Assembly (NCBI GenBank): GCA_017305835.1
Contig: JAFKJY010000069.1
Span: forward strand, 1-53,659
Length of the DNA: 53,659 nucleotides
Source of the DNA: Hyphomicrobiales bacterium
GTDB taxonomy: Bacteria; Pseudomonadota; Alphaproteobacteria; Rhizobiales; Rhizobiaceae
Direction: 5' to 3'
Part shown: positions 34,812 through 42,413 of the stretch, piece after piece
Layout of the letters: every line of letters begins with the position of its first letter
How positions within the stretch are numbered: position 1 is the first letter of the stretch
Notes under the pieces: generated by a model
What the model saw: only the letters and a program-made list of their open reading frames with translations
The model's database searches: none
What the model was told of the DNA's origin: nothing
Position numbers and translations under genes: made by a program

Positions 34812-35800
34812 GCGGCGGCGGCGAGACGATCGCGGTCCTGGGCGGTGGCGCGTGGGGCACGGCGCTCGCCACGGTCATGCTGCGCGCCGGCAACGACACG
34901 CGGCTGTGGGCGCGCGACGCCGACATCGTCGCGGCGATCAACGGCCGCTGCGAGAACCCCCGCTACCTGCCCGGCATCGCGCTCGACCCGGCTCCGCGCG
35001 CCACCACCGACGCGGCCGAAGCGCTGGCGGGCGCGGCAACCGTGCTCGCCGTTACCCCGGCCCAGACGATGCGCGGCATGCTGGCGGGAGCCGCGGGCAT
35101 GATCGCACGCGGCGTGCCGGTCGTGCTCTGCGCCAAGGGTATCGAGCGCGCCACCGGCCGGCTGCTCTCCGAGATCGCCGCCGAGGTGCTGCCGCAGAAC
35201 CCCGTCGCGGTGCTGTCCGGCCCCAGCTTCGCCACCGACGTGGCGCGCGGCCTGCCCACCGCCGTCACCGTGGCCGCCGCCGACGCGGCGCTGGCGGCGC
35301 GGCTGGCGGCGACGTTCTCGTCCTCCTCCTTCCGCTGCTATTCGACCGACGACATCGTCGGCGTCGAGATCGGCGGGGCGCTGAAGAACGTGCTGGCGAT
35401 CGCCGCCGGCGCGGTCGCCGGCGCGGGTCTCGGCGCCAGTGCGCAGGCCGCCATGGTGACGCGCGGCTTCGTCGAGCTGCGCCGCATCGGCGCCGCCTTC
35501 GGCGCGCGGCCGGAGACGCTGATGGGCCTGTCCGGCCTCGGCGACCTGATCCTGTCCTGCGGCTCGGCGCAGTCGCGCAACTTCTCCTACGGGCTGGCGG
35601 TGGGCCGCGGCCTGCCGCTCGACGGCCTGCCGCTGGCCGAAGGCGCCGCCACCGCCGGCATCGCCGCCGAGATGGCCGCCGCGCGCGGGCTCGACGCGCC
35701 GATCGTGGCAGCCGTTGCCGCGTTGCTCGCCGGCGACCTCACCATCGGCCGCGCGGTCGAGGCGCTGCTGTCGCGGCCCTTGAAGAGCGAGACGGAATGA
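34808..35800 (+). CDS. gpsA: NAD(P)H-dependent glycerol-3-phosphate dehydrogenase
   Basis: A 330-residue enzyme reducing dihydroxyacetone phosphate to sn-glycerol 3-phosphate for phospholipid synthesis. The N-terminal Rossmann motif is [15 protein letters not shown]; the substrate domain has [19 protein letters not shown], the catalytic-lysine region [16 protein letters not shown] and [19 protein letters not shown]. Its ATG overlaps the tsaD stop by 4 bases. A mini-frame MSKKR overlaps the gpsA stop and ends before the palindromic repeat at 35816, perhaps a remnant of a coupled gene. Confidence 0.97.
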   Translation: MSGGGETIAVLGGGAWGTALATVMLRAGNDTRLWARDADIVAAINGRCENPRYLPGIALDPAPRATTDAAEALAGAATVLAVTPAQTMRGMLAGAAGMIARGVPVVLCAKGIERATGRLLSEIAAEVLPQNPVAVLSGPSFATDVARGLPTAVTVAAADAALAARLAATFSSSSFRCYSTDDIVGVEIGGALKNVLAIAAGAVAGAGLGASAQAAMVTRGFVELRRIGAAFGARPETLMGLSGLGDLILSCGSAQSRNFSYGLAVGRGLPLDGLPLAEGAATAGIAAEMAAARGLDAPIVAAVAALLAGDLTIGRAVEALLSRPLKSETE

Positions 35801-35815
35801 GCAAGAAGCGCTGAC

Positions 35816-35861
35816 GCATGTCCCCCCGAAAGTGGATGCCGGTTTCGGGACGGGGACATGC
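35816..35861. repeat. Palindromic repeat, divergent copy of the dispersed family
   Basis: Ends GCATGTCCCC and GGGGACATGC are perfect 10-base inverted repeats; an inner pair CCGAAA/TTTCGG follows the same two-level design as copies 1, 2 and 3. The centre shares AAAGTG and CGGTTT with them. It lies between gpsA and the EVE gene. Confidence 0.8.
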
Positions 35862-35891
35862 GGAAGAAAACAGCGCGGGGAGAGCACGGCG

Positions 35892-36314
35892 ATGGCATAC
35901 TGGCTGTTCAAATCCGAACCTTCGGCCTTTTCCTGGGAGCAGTTGAAGGCCAAGGGCAAGGCCGGGCAGGAATGGGACGGCGTGCGCAACTACGCCGCCC
36001 GCAACAACATGCGCGCCATGAAGATCGGCGACCGCGGCTTCTACTACCACTCCAACGAGGGGCTGAACGTCGTCGGCATCGCCGAGGTCTGCAAGCTCGC
36101 CCATCCCGATTCCACCACTGACGACCCGCGCTGGGAATGCGTCGACATCCGCGCCGTGCGCGCCGTGCCGAACCCGCCGACGCTCGACGAGATCAAGGCG
36201 AACCCGAAGCTGAAGGACATGGTGCTGGTCAACAATTCGCGCCTGTCCGTGCAGCCGGTGACGGAGGCCGAGTGGAAAGAAGTCTGCCGCATGGGCGGGG
36301 TGGACCCCGACTGA
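35892..36314 (+). CDS. EVE domain-containing protein
   Basis: A 140-residue protein formed by a single EVE domain (PUA-like fold). The family start YWLFKSEPSAFSWEQL, the block GVRNYAARNNMRAMKIGDRG with FYYHS, and the ending LSVQPVTEAEWKEVCRMGG are all present. EVE domains are predicted to bind modified bases in RNA or DNA; the stand-alone thymocyte-nuclear-protein-like form has no known enzyme activity. ATG 35892 has GGGGAGAG upstream. It sits after tsaD-gpsA, possibly within the same transcript across the repeat. Confidence 0.95.
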   Translation: MAYWLFKSEPSAFSWEQLKAKGKAGQEWDGVRNYAARNNMRAMKIGDRGFYYHSNEGLNVVGIAEVCKLAHPDSTTDDPRWECVDIRAVRAVPNPPTLDEIKANPKLKDMVLVNNSRLSVQPVTEAEWKEVCRMGGVDPD

Positions 36315-36353
36315 GCGGCCGGCAGCCGCCCGCCGGGAGCGCGGAAGGGACCG

Positions 36354-37418
36354 ATGGCCACGACGCAAGCCGGAACCGGACGGGAAGACCGGGCCGAATC
36401 CGGCCTCGCCGCCATGTCGCCCGCCTATTTCGGCCTTGTGATGGCGACCGGCATCGTCTCGCTCGCCGCCGACATGATGGGCCACCGGCTGCTGGCGCGG
36501 GCCCTGTTCGGCCTCAATCTCGGCCAGTACGGCCTGCTGTGGCTGCTCTACGGCCTGCGCGCCTGGCGCCACCCGCGCCGCTTCTTCGGCGACATGGCGG
36601 CCCATGCGACCGGGCCGGGCTATTTCACCGCCGTCGCCGCCACCGGCATCGTCGCCTGCCAGTTCATGGTGCTGCGCGAGGACGTCGCGGCGGCGCAAGC
36701 GCTGTGGCTGCTCGCCGTCGTGCTGTGGTTCGGCTTGACCTATGCGGTCTTCGCCGCCTTCATCGTGCGGCCCGACAAGCCGCCGCTCGACAAGGGCATC
36801 AACGGAAGCTGGCTGCTCGCGGTGGTCGCCACGCAGGCGCTGTCGGTGTCGAGCGCGCTCCTCGCCGCCCGCATCGGCCAGCCGCACCGGCTGGAGCTCA
36901 ACCTGTTCGCGCTGTCGACATGGCTGTGGGGCGGCATGCTCTACATCTGGATGATGGCGCTGATCTTCTACCGCTACGTCTTTTTCCGCTTCTCGCCCGG
37001 CGACCTCGCGCCGCCCTACTGGATCAACATGGGCGCGATGGCGATCTCGACGCTGGCCGGCGCGCTGCTGATCCTCAACGCGCCGCAGGCGCCGTTCCTC
37101 GCCGCGCTGCTGCCCTTCCTCAAGGGCTTCACCGTGTTCTACTGGGCGACCGGCACGTGGTGGATCCCGATGCTGGCGCTGCTCGCCGCCTGGCGCTACG
37201 GCTACGAGCGCTTCCCGCTGCGCTACGACCCGCTCTACTGGGGCGCAGTCTTCCCGCTCGGCATGTATGCGGCCTCGACGCTGGAGCTCGACCGGGCGAT
37301 GGAATTCGGCTTGCTCGGCGGGCTGGCGCAGGCCTTCTTCTACGTCGCGCTGGTCGCCTGGACCGCCGCCTTCGCCGGCATGCTGCGCGCTCTGGTCCGC
37401 GGCGTGCGGGAAAGGTGA
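36354..37418 (+). CDS. TehA/SLAC1-type transporter
   Basis: A 354-residue membrane protein with about ten helices. The first helix region SPAYFGLVMATGIVSLAADM and the segment FVVLREDV-like QFMVLREDVAAA fit the tellurite-resistance/dicarboxylate transporter (TDT) family that includes E. coli TehA and plant SLAC1 anion channels. The fifth-helix part GYFTAVAATGIVACQF is conserved in this subgroup. The ion or acid moved is unknown. The methyltransferase gene overlaps its stop (GTGA). The TehA-methyltransferase pairing recalls tehAB, but the partner here is not TehB-like. Confidence 0.88.
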   Translation: MATTQAGTGREDRAESGLAAMSPAYFGLVMATGIVSLAADMMGHRLLARALFGLNLGQYGLLWLLYGLRAWRHPRRFFGDMAAHATGPGYFTAVAATGIVACQFMVLREDVAAAQALWLLAVVLWFGLTYAVFAAFIVRPDKPPLDKGINGSWLLAVVATQALSVSSALLAARIGQPHRLELNLFALSTWLWGGMLYIWMMALIFYRYVFFRFSPGDLAPPYWINMGAMAISTLAGALLILNAPQAPFLAALLPFLKGFTVFYWATGTWWIPMLALLAAWRYGYERFPLRYDPLYWGAVFPLGMYAASTLELDRAMEFGLLGGLAQAFFYVALVAWTAAFAGMLRALVRGVRER

Positions 37419-38074
37419 GCGTGCCCCCGACCGAAGCGGAGCGCGAAGCCTTCATCCGCGCCAACACGGCGCAGATGGCGCCGCCGCACGTGCCGGAGCT
37501 CACGCTCCACCTCGCCGACGAGGCGCACGATCTGTGGCTGAAGACGGAGGAGGAGCTGGCGGGAATCGGCCTGCCGCCGCCCTTCTGGGCCTTCGCCTGG
37601 GCCGGCGGCCAGGGCCTCGCCCGCTACGTGCTCGACCATCCCGACACGGTGCGCGGCATGCGCGTGCTCGACTTCGCCGCCGGCTCGGGCCTCGTCGGCA
37701 TCGCCGCCGCGAAGGCCGGCGCGGCGGCCGTGACCTGCGCCGACATCGACCCGTTCTGCCGCGCCGCGGTTTCCTTCAACGCTGCCGCCAACGGCGTCGC
37801 GGTCGGCTTCGCCGCGGACGACCTCGTCGGCACCGACGGCGGCTGGGACGTCGTGCTCGCCGGCGACGTGTTCTACGAAAAGCCCTTCGCCGACCGGCTC
37901 GTCCCGTGGCTTTCGGCGCTCGCCGCGCGTGGCGCCCGCGTGCTGGTGGGCGATCCCGGCCGCGCCTACCTGCCGAAAGAAGGGCTGGAGCGGCGCGCCG
38001 TCTACGAGGTGCCGGTCACCCGCGCGCTCGAAGACGCCGAGGTCAAGCGCACCACCGTGTGGGAGTTGACTTGA
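37415..38074 (+). CDS. Class I SAM-dependent methyltransferase (ETFB / PrmA-like)
   Basis: A 219-residue methyltransferase beginning at GTG 37415, translationally coupled to the transporter. SAM-binding motif I is VLDFAAGSGLVGIAAAKAG at about residues 86-104, followed by CADIDPFC, motif IV VVLAGDVFYEKPFAD and motif VI RVLVGDPGRAYLP. The sequence FWAFAWAGGQGLARY before motif I is typical of the lysine methyltransferase group that includes bacterial ETFB methyltransferase and PrmA relatives. The likely target is a protein lysine, but this is inferred. Confidence 0.88.
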   Translation: MSVPPTEAEREAFIRANTAQMAPPHVPELTLHLADEAHDLWLKTEEELAGIGLPPPFWAFAWAGGQGLARYVLDHPDTVRGMRVLDFAAGSGLVGIAAAKAGAAAVTCADIDPFCRAAVSFNAAANGVAVGFAADDLVGTDGGWDVVLAGDVFYEKPFADRLVPWLSALAARGARVLVGDPGRAYLPKEGLERRAVYEVPVTRALEDAEVKRTTVWELT

Positions 38075-38090
38075 CGCACGCATGCGGCGG

Positions 38091-38106
38091 GCGTTGATAT
38101 CAACGC
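38091..38106. promoter_or_regulatory. Perfect 16-base palindrome upstream of the DUF1761 gene
   Basis: GCGTTGATATCAACGC ends 18 bases before the ATG of the DUF1761 gene. It could be a repressor operator or a hairpin in the leader; no partner regulator is nearby. Confidence 0.4.
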
Positions 38107-38124
38107 ACAACGGAGGGTGGTCGA

Positions 38125-38532
38125 ATGGCATTCGCCGGCGTGAACTATCTCGCGGTCGTCGTCGCGGCCGTGCTCGCCTTCGTCTTCGGCGCGGTCTACT
38201 ACGGTGTGCTCTCGAAGCCGTGGATGAAGGCGGCGCGCATCGAGCCGAAGGGCAGCGGCGGCATGATGCCGCCGCCCGGCCTGCTCATCAACTCGATCGT
38301 CTGCGAGCTGATCATGGCCTGGGTGCTCGCCGCCGTGCTCGGCGCCATCGGCGCGGCCGGCATCGGCGCGGCGCTGTCGGCGGCCTTCTTCCTGTGGCTC
38401 GGCTTCATCGCCACCACGATCGCCGTCAACCAGCGCTACCAGAGCTATGGCTGGGACCTGACGGTCATCGACGCGATCCACTGGCTCGGCGTCGCCCTCA
38501 TCATGGGCGCCGTCATCGGCTGGTGGATGTAA
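38125..38532 (+). CDS. DUF1761 family membrane protein
   Basis: A 135-residue protein with four hydrophobic helices (about residues 7-28, 50-72, 76-100 and 113-134). The N-terminal VNYLAVVVAAVLAFVFGAVY followed by YGVLSKPWMKA is the DUF1761 signature. Function is unknown. A GGAGGG ribosome site lies upstream (38112-38117). It stands alone after the methyltransferase gene with a palindrome in the 50-base gap, and a dispersed repeat follows directly after its stop. Confidence 0.92.
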   Translation: MAFAGVNYLAVVVAAVLAFVFGAVYYGVLSKPWMKAARIEPKGSGGMMPPPGLLINSIVCELIMAWVLAAVLGAIGAAGIGAALSAAFFLWLGFIATTIAVNQRYQSYGWDLTVIDAIHWLGVALIMGAVIGWWM

Positions 38533-38534
38533 AA

Positions 38535-38578
38535 GCAATTCCAGCAAAATTGCGAAGCGGTTTTGCGTCCGGAAATGC
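38535..38578. repeat. Dispersed palindromic repeat, copy 2
   Basis: Same 44-base design as copy 1: ends GCAATTCC (one base changed) and GGAAATGC, inner GCAAAA/TTTTGC. It begins 3 bases after the DUF1761 stop and is followed by the tail GGCTGAGATAAAGAAATAGA. Confidence 0.85.
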
Positions 38579-38602
38579 GGCTGAGATAAAGAAATAGAGC
38601 GG

Positions 38603-39175
38603 CTACCGCACGACCCGCAGCACCGTCCGCCGCGACAGGCGCGGCAGCAGCCAGCGCATCGCCGCTGGCTGGATCGCCACGCAGCCCTCGGTCGGCGCGA
38701 AGCCCGGCCGCGCGACGTGCAGGAAGATGGCGCTGCCGCGGCCGCGCCGCCGCTCCATGACGTTCCAGTCGAGCACGATCACCGCGTCGTAGAGCCGGTC
38801 GGGCCGCAGCATGTCCTCGTGGCTGGCGCGGAACGGAAGCCGCACCGGCCGGTTGTAGTTGGCGTCCGCCGGCGCGTCGCACCAGCCGAGGTCGGCGCGG
38901 ATGGGCAGTAGCGGCAGGCGGGAGGCCGCCGGCATGCGCCCGCGCCGGAAATAGCCGGCCAGCAGCCGCATCGCGGCGAGCGGGGTCGCCCCGTCGCCCT
39001 CGCGCTTGCGCGCCGAAATGCCGGAGCGGCCGAGCGCGCCAGGCAGCAGCCGGCCGCCGGCCGAGATCAGGCACTGGTGCGGATTGGTAGGCCGGGCGCG
39101 CACGGTGATGCGGCTTATCCCGCCCAATTTTCGCCCGACCGGCTTGCTGTCTCGGTTTTTGGAGTATGATCGCAT
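38603..39175 (-). CDS. L,D-transpeptidase (YkuD-type) family protein
   Basis: A protein of about 190 residues carrying the L,D-transpeptidase core: an early GRSGISARKREGDGATP block, YDAVIVLDWN, and the catalytic motif HVARPGFAPTEGCVAI with the histidine and the nucleophilic cysteine. Such enzymes make 3-3 crosslinks in peptidoglycan or attach proteins to it. No clear signal peptide is visible from the ATG at 39175, so the protein may be shorter-type cytoplasmic/periplasmic or the true start may differ. Divergent from the CenR-like regulator, 99 bases apart. Confidence 0.87.
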   Translation of the reverse strand: MRSYSKNRDSKPVGRKLGGISRITVRARPTNPHQCLISAGGRLLPGALGRSGISARKREGDGATPLAAMRLLAGYFRRGRMPAASRLPLLPIRADLGWCDAPADANYNRPVRLPFRASHEDMLRPDRLYDAVIVLDWNVMERRRGRGSAIFLHVARPGFAPTEGCVAIQPAAMRWLLPRLSRRTVLRVVR

Positions 39176-39274
39176 GGCCGGACAAAAGCGCGTGACCGTC
39201 TTCCACCACCGCGAGGTTCCGCATAAACGGGAACCGGTCAACACCAAATATTGTTTTGCTCGAACGGATTGGCG

Positions 39275-39958
39275 ATGACCTCGAGAACGATTCTGCTGGT
39301 TGACGACGACGACGACCTGCGCGGCACCCTCGTCGAGCAGCTCTCGCTCTACGAGGAGTTCGACGTGCTGCAGGCCGATACGGCCGCGCGCGGCGTGGCG
39401 GCCGCCCGCGGCGGCCTGGTCGACCTGCTGATCATGGATGTCGGCCTGCCCGACATGGACGGCCGCGAGGCGGTGAAGATCCTGCGCAAGGGCGGCTACA
39501 AGGCGCCCATCATCATGCTGACGGGCCACGACACCGATTCCGACACGATCCTCGGGCTCGAGGCCGGCGCCAACGACTACGTGACGAAGCCGTTCCGCTT
39601 CGCCGTGCTCCTCGCCCGCATCCGCGCCCAGCTCCGCCAGCACGAGCAGAGCGAGGACGCCACCTTCGGCGTCGGCCCTTACACCTTCAAGCCGAGCCAG
39701 AAGCTGCTGATCGACCAGAAGGGCGGCAAGGTGCGGCTGACCGAGAAGGAAGCCTCGATCATCAAGTACCTCTACCGCGCCGACCGCAAGGTGGTGACCC
39801 GCGACGTGCTGCTGGAGGAGGTCTGGGGCTACAATTCGGGCGTCACCACCCACACGCTGGAGACCCACGTCTACCGGCTGCGCCAGAAGATCGAGCGCGA
39901 TCCTTCCAATGCCGAAATTCTTGTGACAGAAAGCGGCGGATACAAGCTCATGCCCTGA
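39275..39958 (+). CDS. cenR: OmpR-family response regulator, CenR/OtpR type
   Basis: A 227-residue two-component regulator. The receiver domain has the acidic cluster LLVDDDDDLRGT, the phosphoacceptor Asp in LLIMDVGLPDMDGREAVKIL, the Thr in IIMLTGHD and the Lys in YVTKPFRFAVLLARIRAQL. The C-terminal winged helix has LTEKEASIIKYLYRADRKVV and THTLETHVYRLRQKIERD. Sequence and the neighbouring cyclic-nucleotide-binding gene match Brucella OtpR/CenR, an envelope and division regulator; this naming is by recognition, not search. No histidine kinase gene is adjacent, as usual for CenR. Confidence 0.92.
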   Translation: MTSRTILLVDDDDDLRGTLVEQLSLYEEFDVLQADTAARGVAAARGGLVDLLIMDVGLPDMDGREAVKILRKGGYKAPIIMLTGHDTDSDTILGLEAGANDYVTKPFRFAVLLARIRAQLRQHEQSEDATFGVGPYTFKPSQKLLIDQKGGKVRLTEKEASIIKYLYRADRKVVTRDVLLEEVWGYNSGVTTHTLETHVYRLRQKIERDPSNAEILVTESGGYKLMP

Positions 39959-40075
39959 GCCGGCTGTGGCTCCGCCCCGTCTCCCGGCATCCGTGCTGGC
40001 CCGGCCGGCTGGCAGCGTGCACAATGGCGCCGCCCCGAATCACGGTGGCACGGGGAGAGGGACGCGGCCCGCCAT

Positions 40076-40531
40076 ATGGCGCTCGACGACGACATCCGCA
40101 TACTGGAGCGCGTGCGCCTGCTCGAGGATTTCACGCCCGAGCAGCTTCGGCTTCTCGCCTTCGGCGCGGAGACGATGCGGCTCAAGGCCGGCCGCGACCT
40201 CTACGCGCCGGGCGCGGCCGCCGACTGCGCCTTCGTGGTGGCCACGGGCACGGTCGAGCTCTATCGCGAGGCCGGCGGCCGCCGCCACGTGCTCGGCACG
40301 GCGGGTCCGGCCGCGATGCTGGGCGAACTGGCGCTGATCGCCGGCGGCGAGCGCCTGACCGGCGCGACGGCCGCCACCGACATCGAGGTGATCCGCCTCA
40401 ACCGCAGCCTGTTCCGCCGCATCCTCGAGGAATATCCCGACACCGCCGCCTCGCTGCACGCCCGCATCTCCGCCGAGATGAAGGCGATGCTGGCGCGGCT
40501 CGAAAAGCTGGCGCCGAGGTTCGGCGGCTAG
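40076..40531 (+). CDS. Cyclic nucleotide-binding domain protein
   Basis: A 151-residue protein consisting of one CAP-like cyclic-nucleotide-binding domain: ERVRLLEDFTPEQLRLLAFG, CAFVVATGTVELYREAGGR, then MLGELALIAGGERLTGATAA with the phosphate-binding E in the GELAL loop. The usual GExAL-x-xxPRxA arginine is replaced by ERLTGAT, so nucleotide binding may be altered. No DNA-binding domain follows. In Brucella the homologous gene sits beside otpR and was called a cAMP-dependent kinase regulatory subunit. Good GGGGAGAGG ribosome site. Confidence 0.92.
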   Translation: MALDDDIRILERVRLLEDFTPEQLRLLAFGAETMRLKAGRDLYAPGAAADCAFVVATGTVELYREAGGRRHVLGTAGPAAMLGELALIAGGERLTGATAATDIEVIRLNRSLFRRILEEYPDTAASLHARISAEMKAMLARLEKLAPRFGG

Positions 40532-40538
40532 CAGGAGA

Positions 40539-41345
40539 TCAGTCGAAGCCGAAGCTGGCGATCACCGGCACGTGGTCGGACGGGCGCTCCCAGCCGCGCG
40601 CCTCGCGCAGCACGGTGATGTCCTTCAGGTCCGGCGCGATGTTGGCCGACGACCAGACGTGGTCGAGCCGGCGGCCGCGGTCGGAGGCCGCCCAGTCCTG
40701 CGCCCGGTAGCTCCACCAGGTGTAGATGCGCTCCGGCGGCGGCGTGTGCTCCCGCATCAGGTCGCGCCATTCGCCCCCGAGCCGCATCGATTCCAGCCCC
40801 TCGGTCTCGACCGGCGTGTGGCTGACGACGTTGAGGAGCTGCTTGTGCGACCACACGTCGGCCTCCAGCGGCGCGATGTTCAGGTCGCCGACCAGCACCG
40901 AGGCGCTCTCGCCGTCGTGCAGGCCGCGTATGCCGCGCATCTCCTCGACGAAGTCGAGCTTGTGGCGGAACTTCGGGTTGATTGCCGGGTCCGGCTCGTC
41001 GCCGCCCGCCGGCACGTAGAAATTGTGCAGCAGCACCTTGCGGCCGCCGGCGTCGAGCTTCACCGACAGGTGCCGGCAGTCGCCCTTGGCGCAGAAGTCG
41101 CGCTTCTCGACCAGCTCCAGCGGCCGGCGCGACAGCGTGGCGACGCCGTGATAGCCCTTCTGGCCGCTGATCGCGATGTTGCCGTAGCCGGCGGCGCGGA
41201 AGGCCTCGGCCGGGAACAGCTCGTCCGGGCACTTGGTCTCCTGCAGGCACAGCACGTCCGGCTGGAACTCGGCGAGGAAGCGCGTCACCAGCGGCAGGCG
41301 CAGGCGCACGGAATTGATGTTCCAGGTGGCGACGGTGAAGGGCAT
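40539..41345 (-). CDS. xth: Exodeoxyribonuclease III
   Basis: A 268-residue endonuclease/exonuclease/phosphatase-fold enzyme of the ExoIII type, which cleaves abasic sites and degrades 3' ends in base excision repair. Landmarks: VATWNINSVRLRLP, the metal-binding Glu in LCLQETKC, GDLNIAPLEADVW, the loop RIYTWWSYRAQDW and the C-terminal catalytic His in RPSDHVPVIASF. Full family length. It converges on the cyclic-nucleotide-binding gene with a 7-base gap. A dispersed repeat lies just upstream of its start. Confidence 0.96.
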   Translation of the reverse strand: MPFTVATWNINSVRLRLPLVTRFLAEFQPDVLCLQETKCPDELFPAEAFRAAGYGNIAISGQKGYHGVATLSRRPLELVEKRDFCAKGDCRHLSVKLDAGGRKVLLHNFYVPAGGDEPDPAINPKFRHKLDFVEEMRGIRGLHDGESASVLVGDLNIAPLEADVWSHKQLLNVVSHTPVETEGLESMRLGGEWRDLMREHTPPPERIYTWWSYRAQDWAASDRGRRLDHVWSSANIAPDLKDITVLREARGWERPSDHVPVIASFGFD

Positions 41346-41386
41346 GGAGATCCGGCTGCTCGGGCGATGGGGAGCCGGAACCTAGA

Positions 41387-41430
41387 GCATTTCCAGCAAA
41401 AGTGCGAAGCGGTTTTCCGTCCGGAAATGC
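41387..41430. repeat. Dispersed palindromic repeat, copy 3
   Basis: Same 44-base unit as copy 1: GCATTTCC...GGAAATGC. Here the inner pair is GCAAAA/TTTTCC, one side changed. The flank AGAGCATT before it is shared with copy 1. It separates xth from lolA. Confidence 0.85.
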
Positions 41431-41506
41431 GGCTTGAACAGGAGATGGGCGCGGCGGCAGGCGAGCGCGAGAGCGGCACCGGCCACCCTGTGGAGGCAGC
41501 GGCGGC

Positions 41507-42181
41507 CTACCGGCCGCTCTTCTTCTCGTTGATCTCGTTGACCCGGTTGTAGTCGATCTTGAAAACGCTCGGGTCGAAGGTGACGCCTTCCTTGACGTTG
41601 AAGATCATCACCGTGGTGTCCTTGCCCTGCGCGTCGGTCACCGTCCACTGCCTGAGCTCGAAGCTCTGCGGGTCGAACATCATCGAGATGGTCTGGTTGC
41701 CGAACATCGACTTGTCGGCCAGCGTGATCGTCGTCAGGTCGGGGTCTTCCTTGACCGCCTGCACCTTGTTGCCGGTCAGGTCGATGCGCTCGTCGAGCAG
41801 CAGCTTGAGCGGCGTCTGCGACAGTAGGTAGAGGTCGGCCGTGTTCATCTTCTGGTTCATCAGCAGCACCGACTTGCCGTCGGAGATGACGCGGAAGTCC
41901 GACGGCGGTTCGTAGTTGAAGCGCAGCTTGCCCGGCCGCTCGAGGAAGAACTTGCCGCCCGTCTGCTCGCCCTTCGGGCCGAACTGGACGAACTCGCCCG
42001 TCATCGTCTTCACGCTGGAGAAATGGTCGGCGATCTTCTGCGCGGCCGCGGCGGGAGCCTGCGCGCGCGCCGGCAGGGCGCCGAGGCCGGGCGCCAGGCC
42101 CGCCGCGAGCACGGCCGCGCCGCCCATCAGGGCGAGCACGCGGCGCCGGCTGGCTGGCTGGGAGAGGAAAGCGCTGGTCAT
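41507..42181 (-). CDS. lolA: Outer-membrane lipoprotein carrier protein LolA
   Basis: A 224-residue periplasmic chaperone that shuttles lipoproteins to the outer membrane. Motifs: KIADHFSSVKTMTGEFVQFG, FFLERPGKLRFNYEPPSDFR, VISDGKSVLLMNQKMNTADL and the C-terminal KEGVTFDPSVFKIDY. The N-terminal signal contains SRRRVLALMGGAA, a twin-arginine-like signal, unusual for LolA, which is normally Sec-exported. ATG 42181 was chosen because it starts the signal region. It is downstream of ftsK, same strand, across a 137-base palindromic element. Confidence 0.94.
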   Translation of the reverse strand: MTSAFLSQPASRRRVLALMGGAAVLAAGLAPGLGALPARAQAPAAAAQKIADHFSSVKTMTGEFVQFGPKGEQTGGKFFLERPGKLRFNYEPPSDFRVISDGKSVLLMNQKMNTADLYLLSQTPLKLLLDERIDLTGNKVQAVKEDPDLTTITLADKSMFGNQTISMMFDPQSFELRQWTVTDAQGKDTTVMIFNVKEGVTFDPSVFKIDYNRVNEINEKKSGR

Positions 42182-42274
42182 GGGCTCGGGTCCGTTTCTC
42201 GTTGTCTTCGGCTGCCGCATAGGCCGCCACTGGGGCTGAAGTTTGGCCGGCCGGAAGAGACGGAGCTCTCGGAA

Positions 42275-42411
42275 GACCTTTTGAAAACCGTCAGGCCGAG
42301 GCGAAAACGGTGGCCGGGGAGCACCGGAGCAGAGCGTACATCAGGTACGTGAGCACCGGAGCGCAGCCGGACGCCGTTTGCAGCCCGGCCTCACGGGATT
42401 TTCAAATGGTC
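42275..42411. repeat. 137-base RIME-like palindromic element
   Basis: The outer arms GACCTTTTGAAAACCG and its partner ending TTTTCAAATGGTC pair imperfectly over about 25 bases, continuing with GGCCGAG/CGGCCTC. An inner pair GCGAAAACGG/CCGTTTGC and a central hairpin CGTAC-ATCAG-GTACG follow. GAGCACCGGAGC occurs twice within it. The design resembles the rhizobial RIME intergenic elements, though I could not align it to one. It fills the gap between ftsK and lolA and ends 2 bases before the ftsK stop. Confidence 0.7.
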
Positions 42412-42413
42412 TC

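Noticed and set aside
36354..38074. A tehAB tellurite-resistance pair
   Set aside because: The methyltransferase resembles the ETFB/PrmA group, not TehB, so the name tehAB is not justified.
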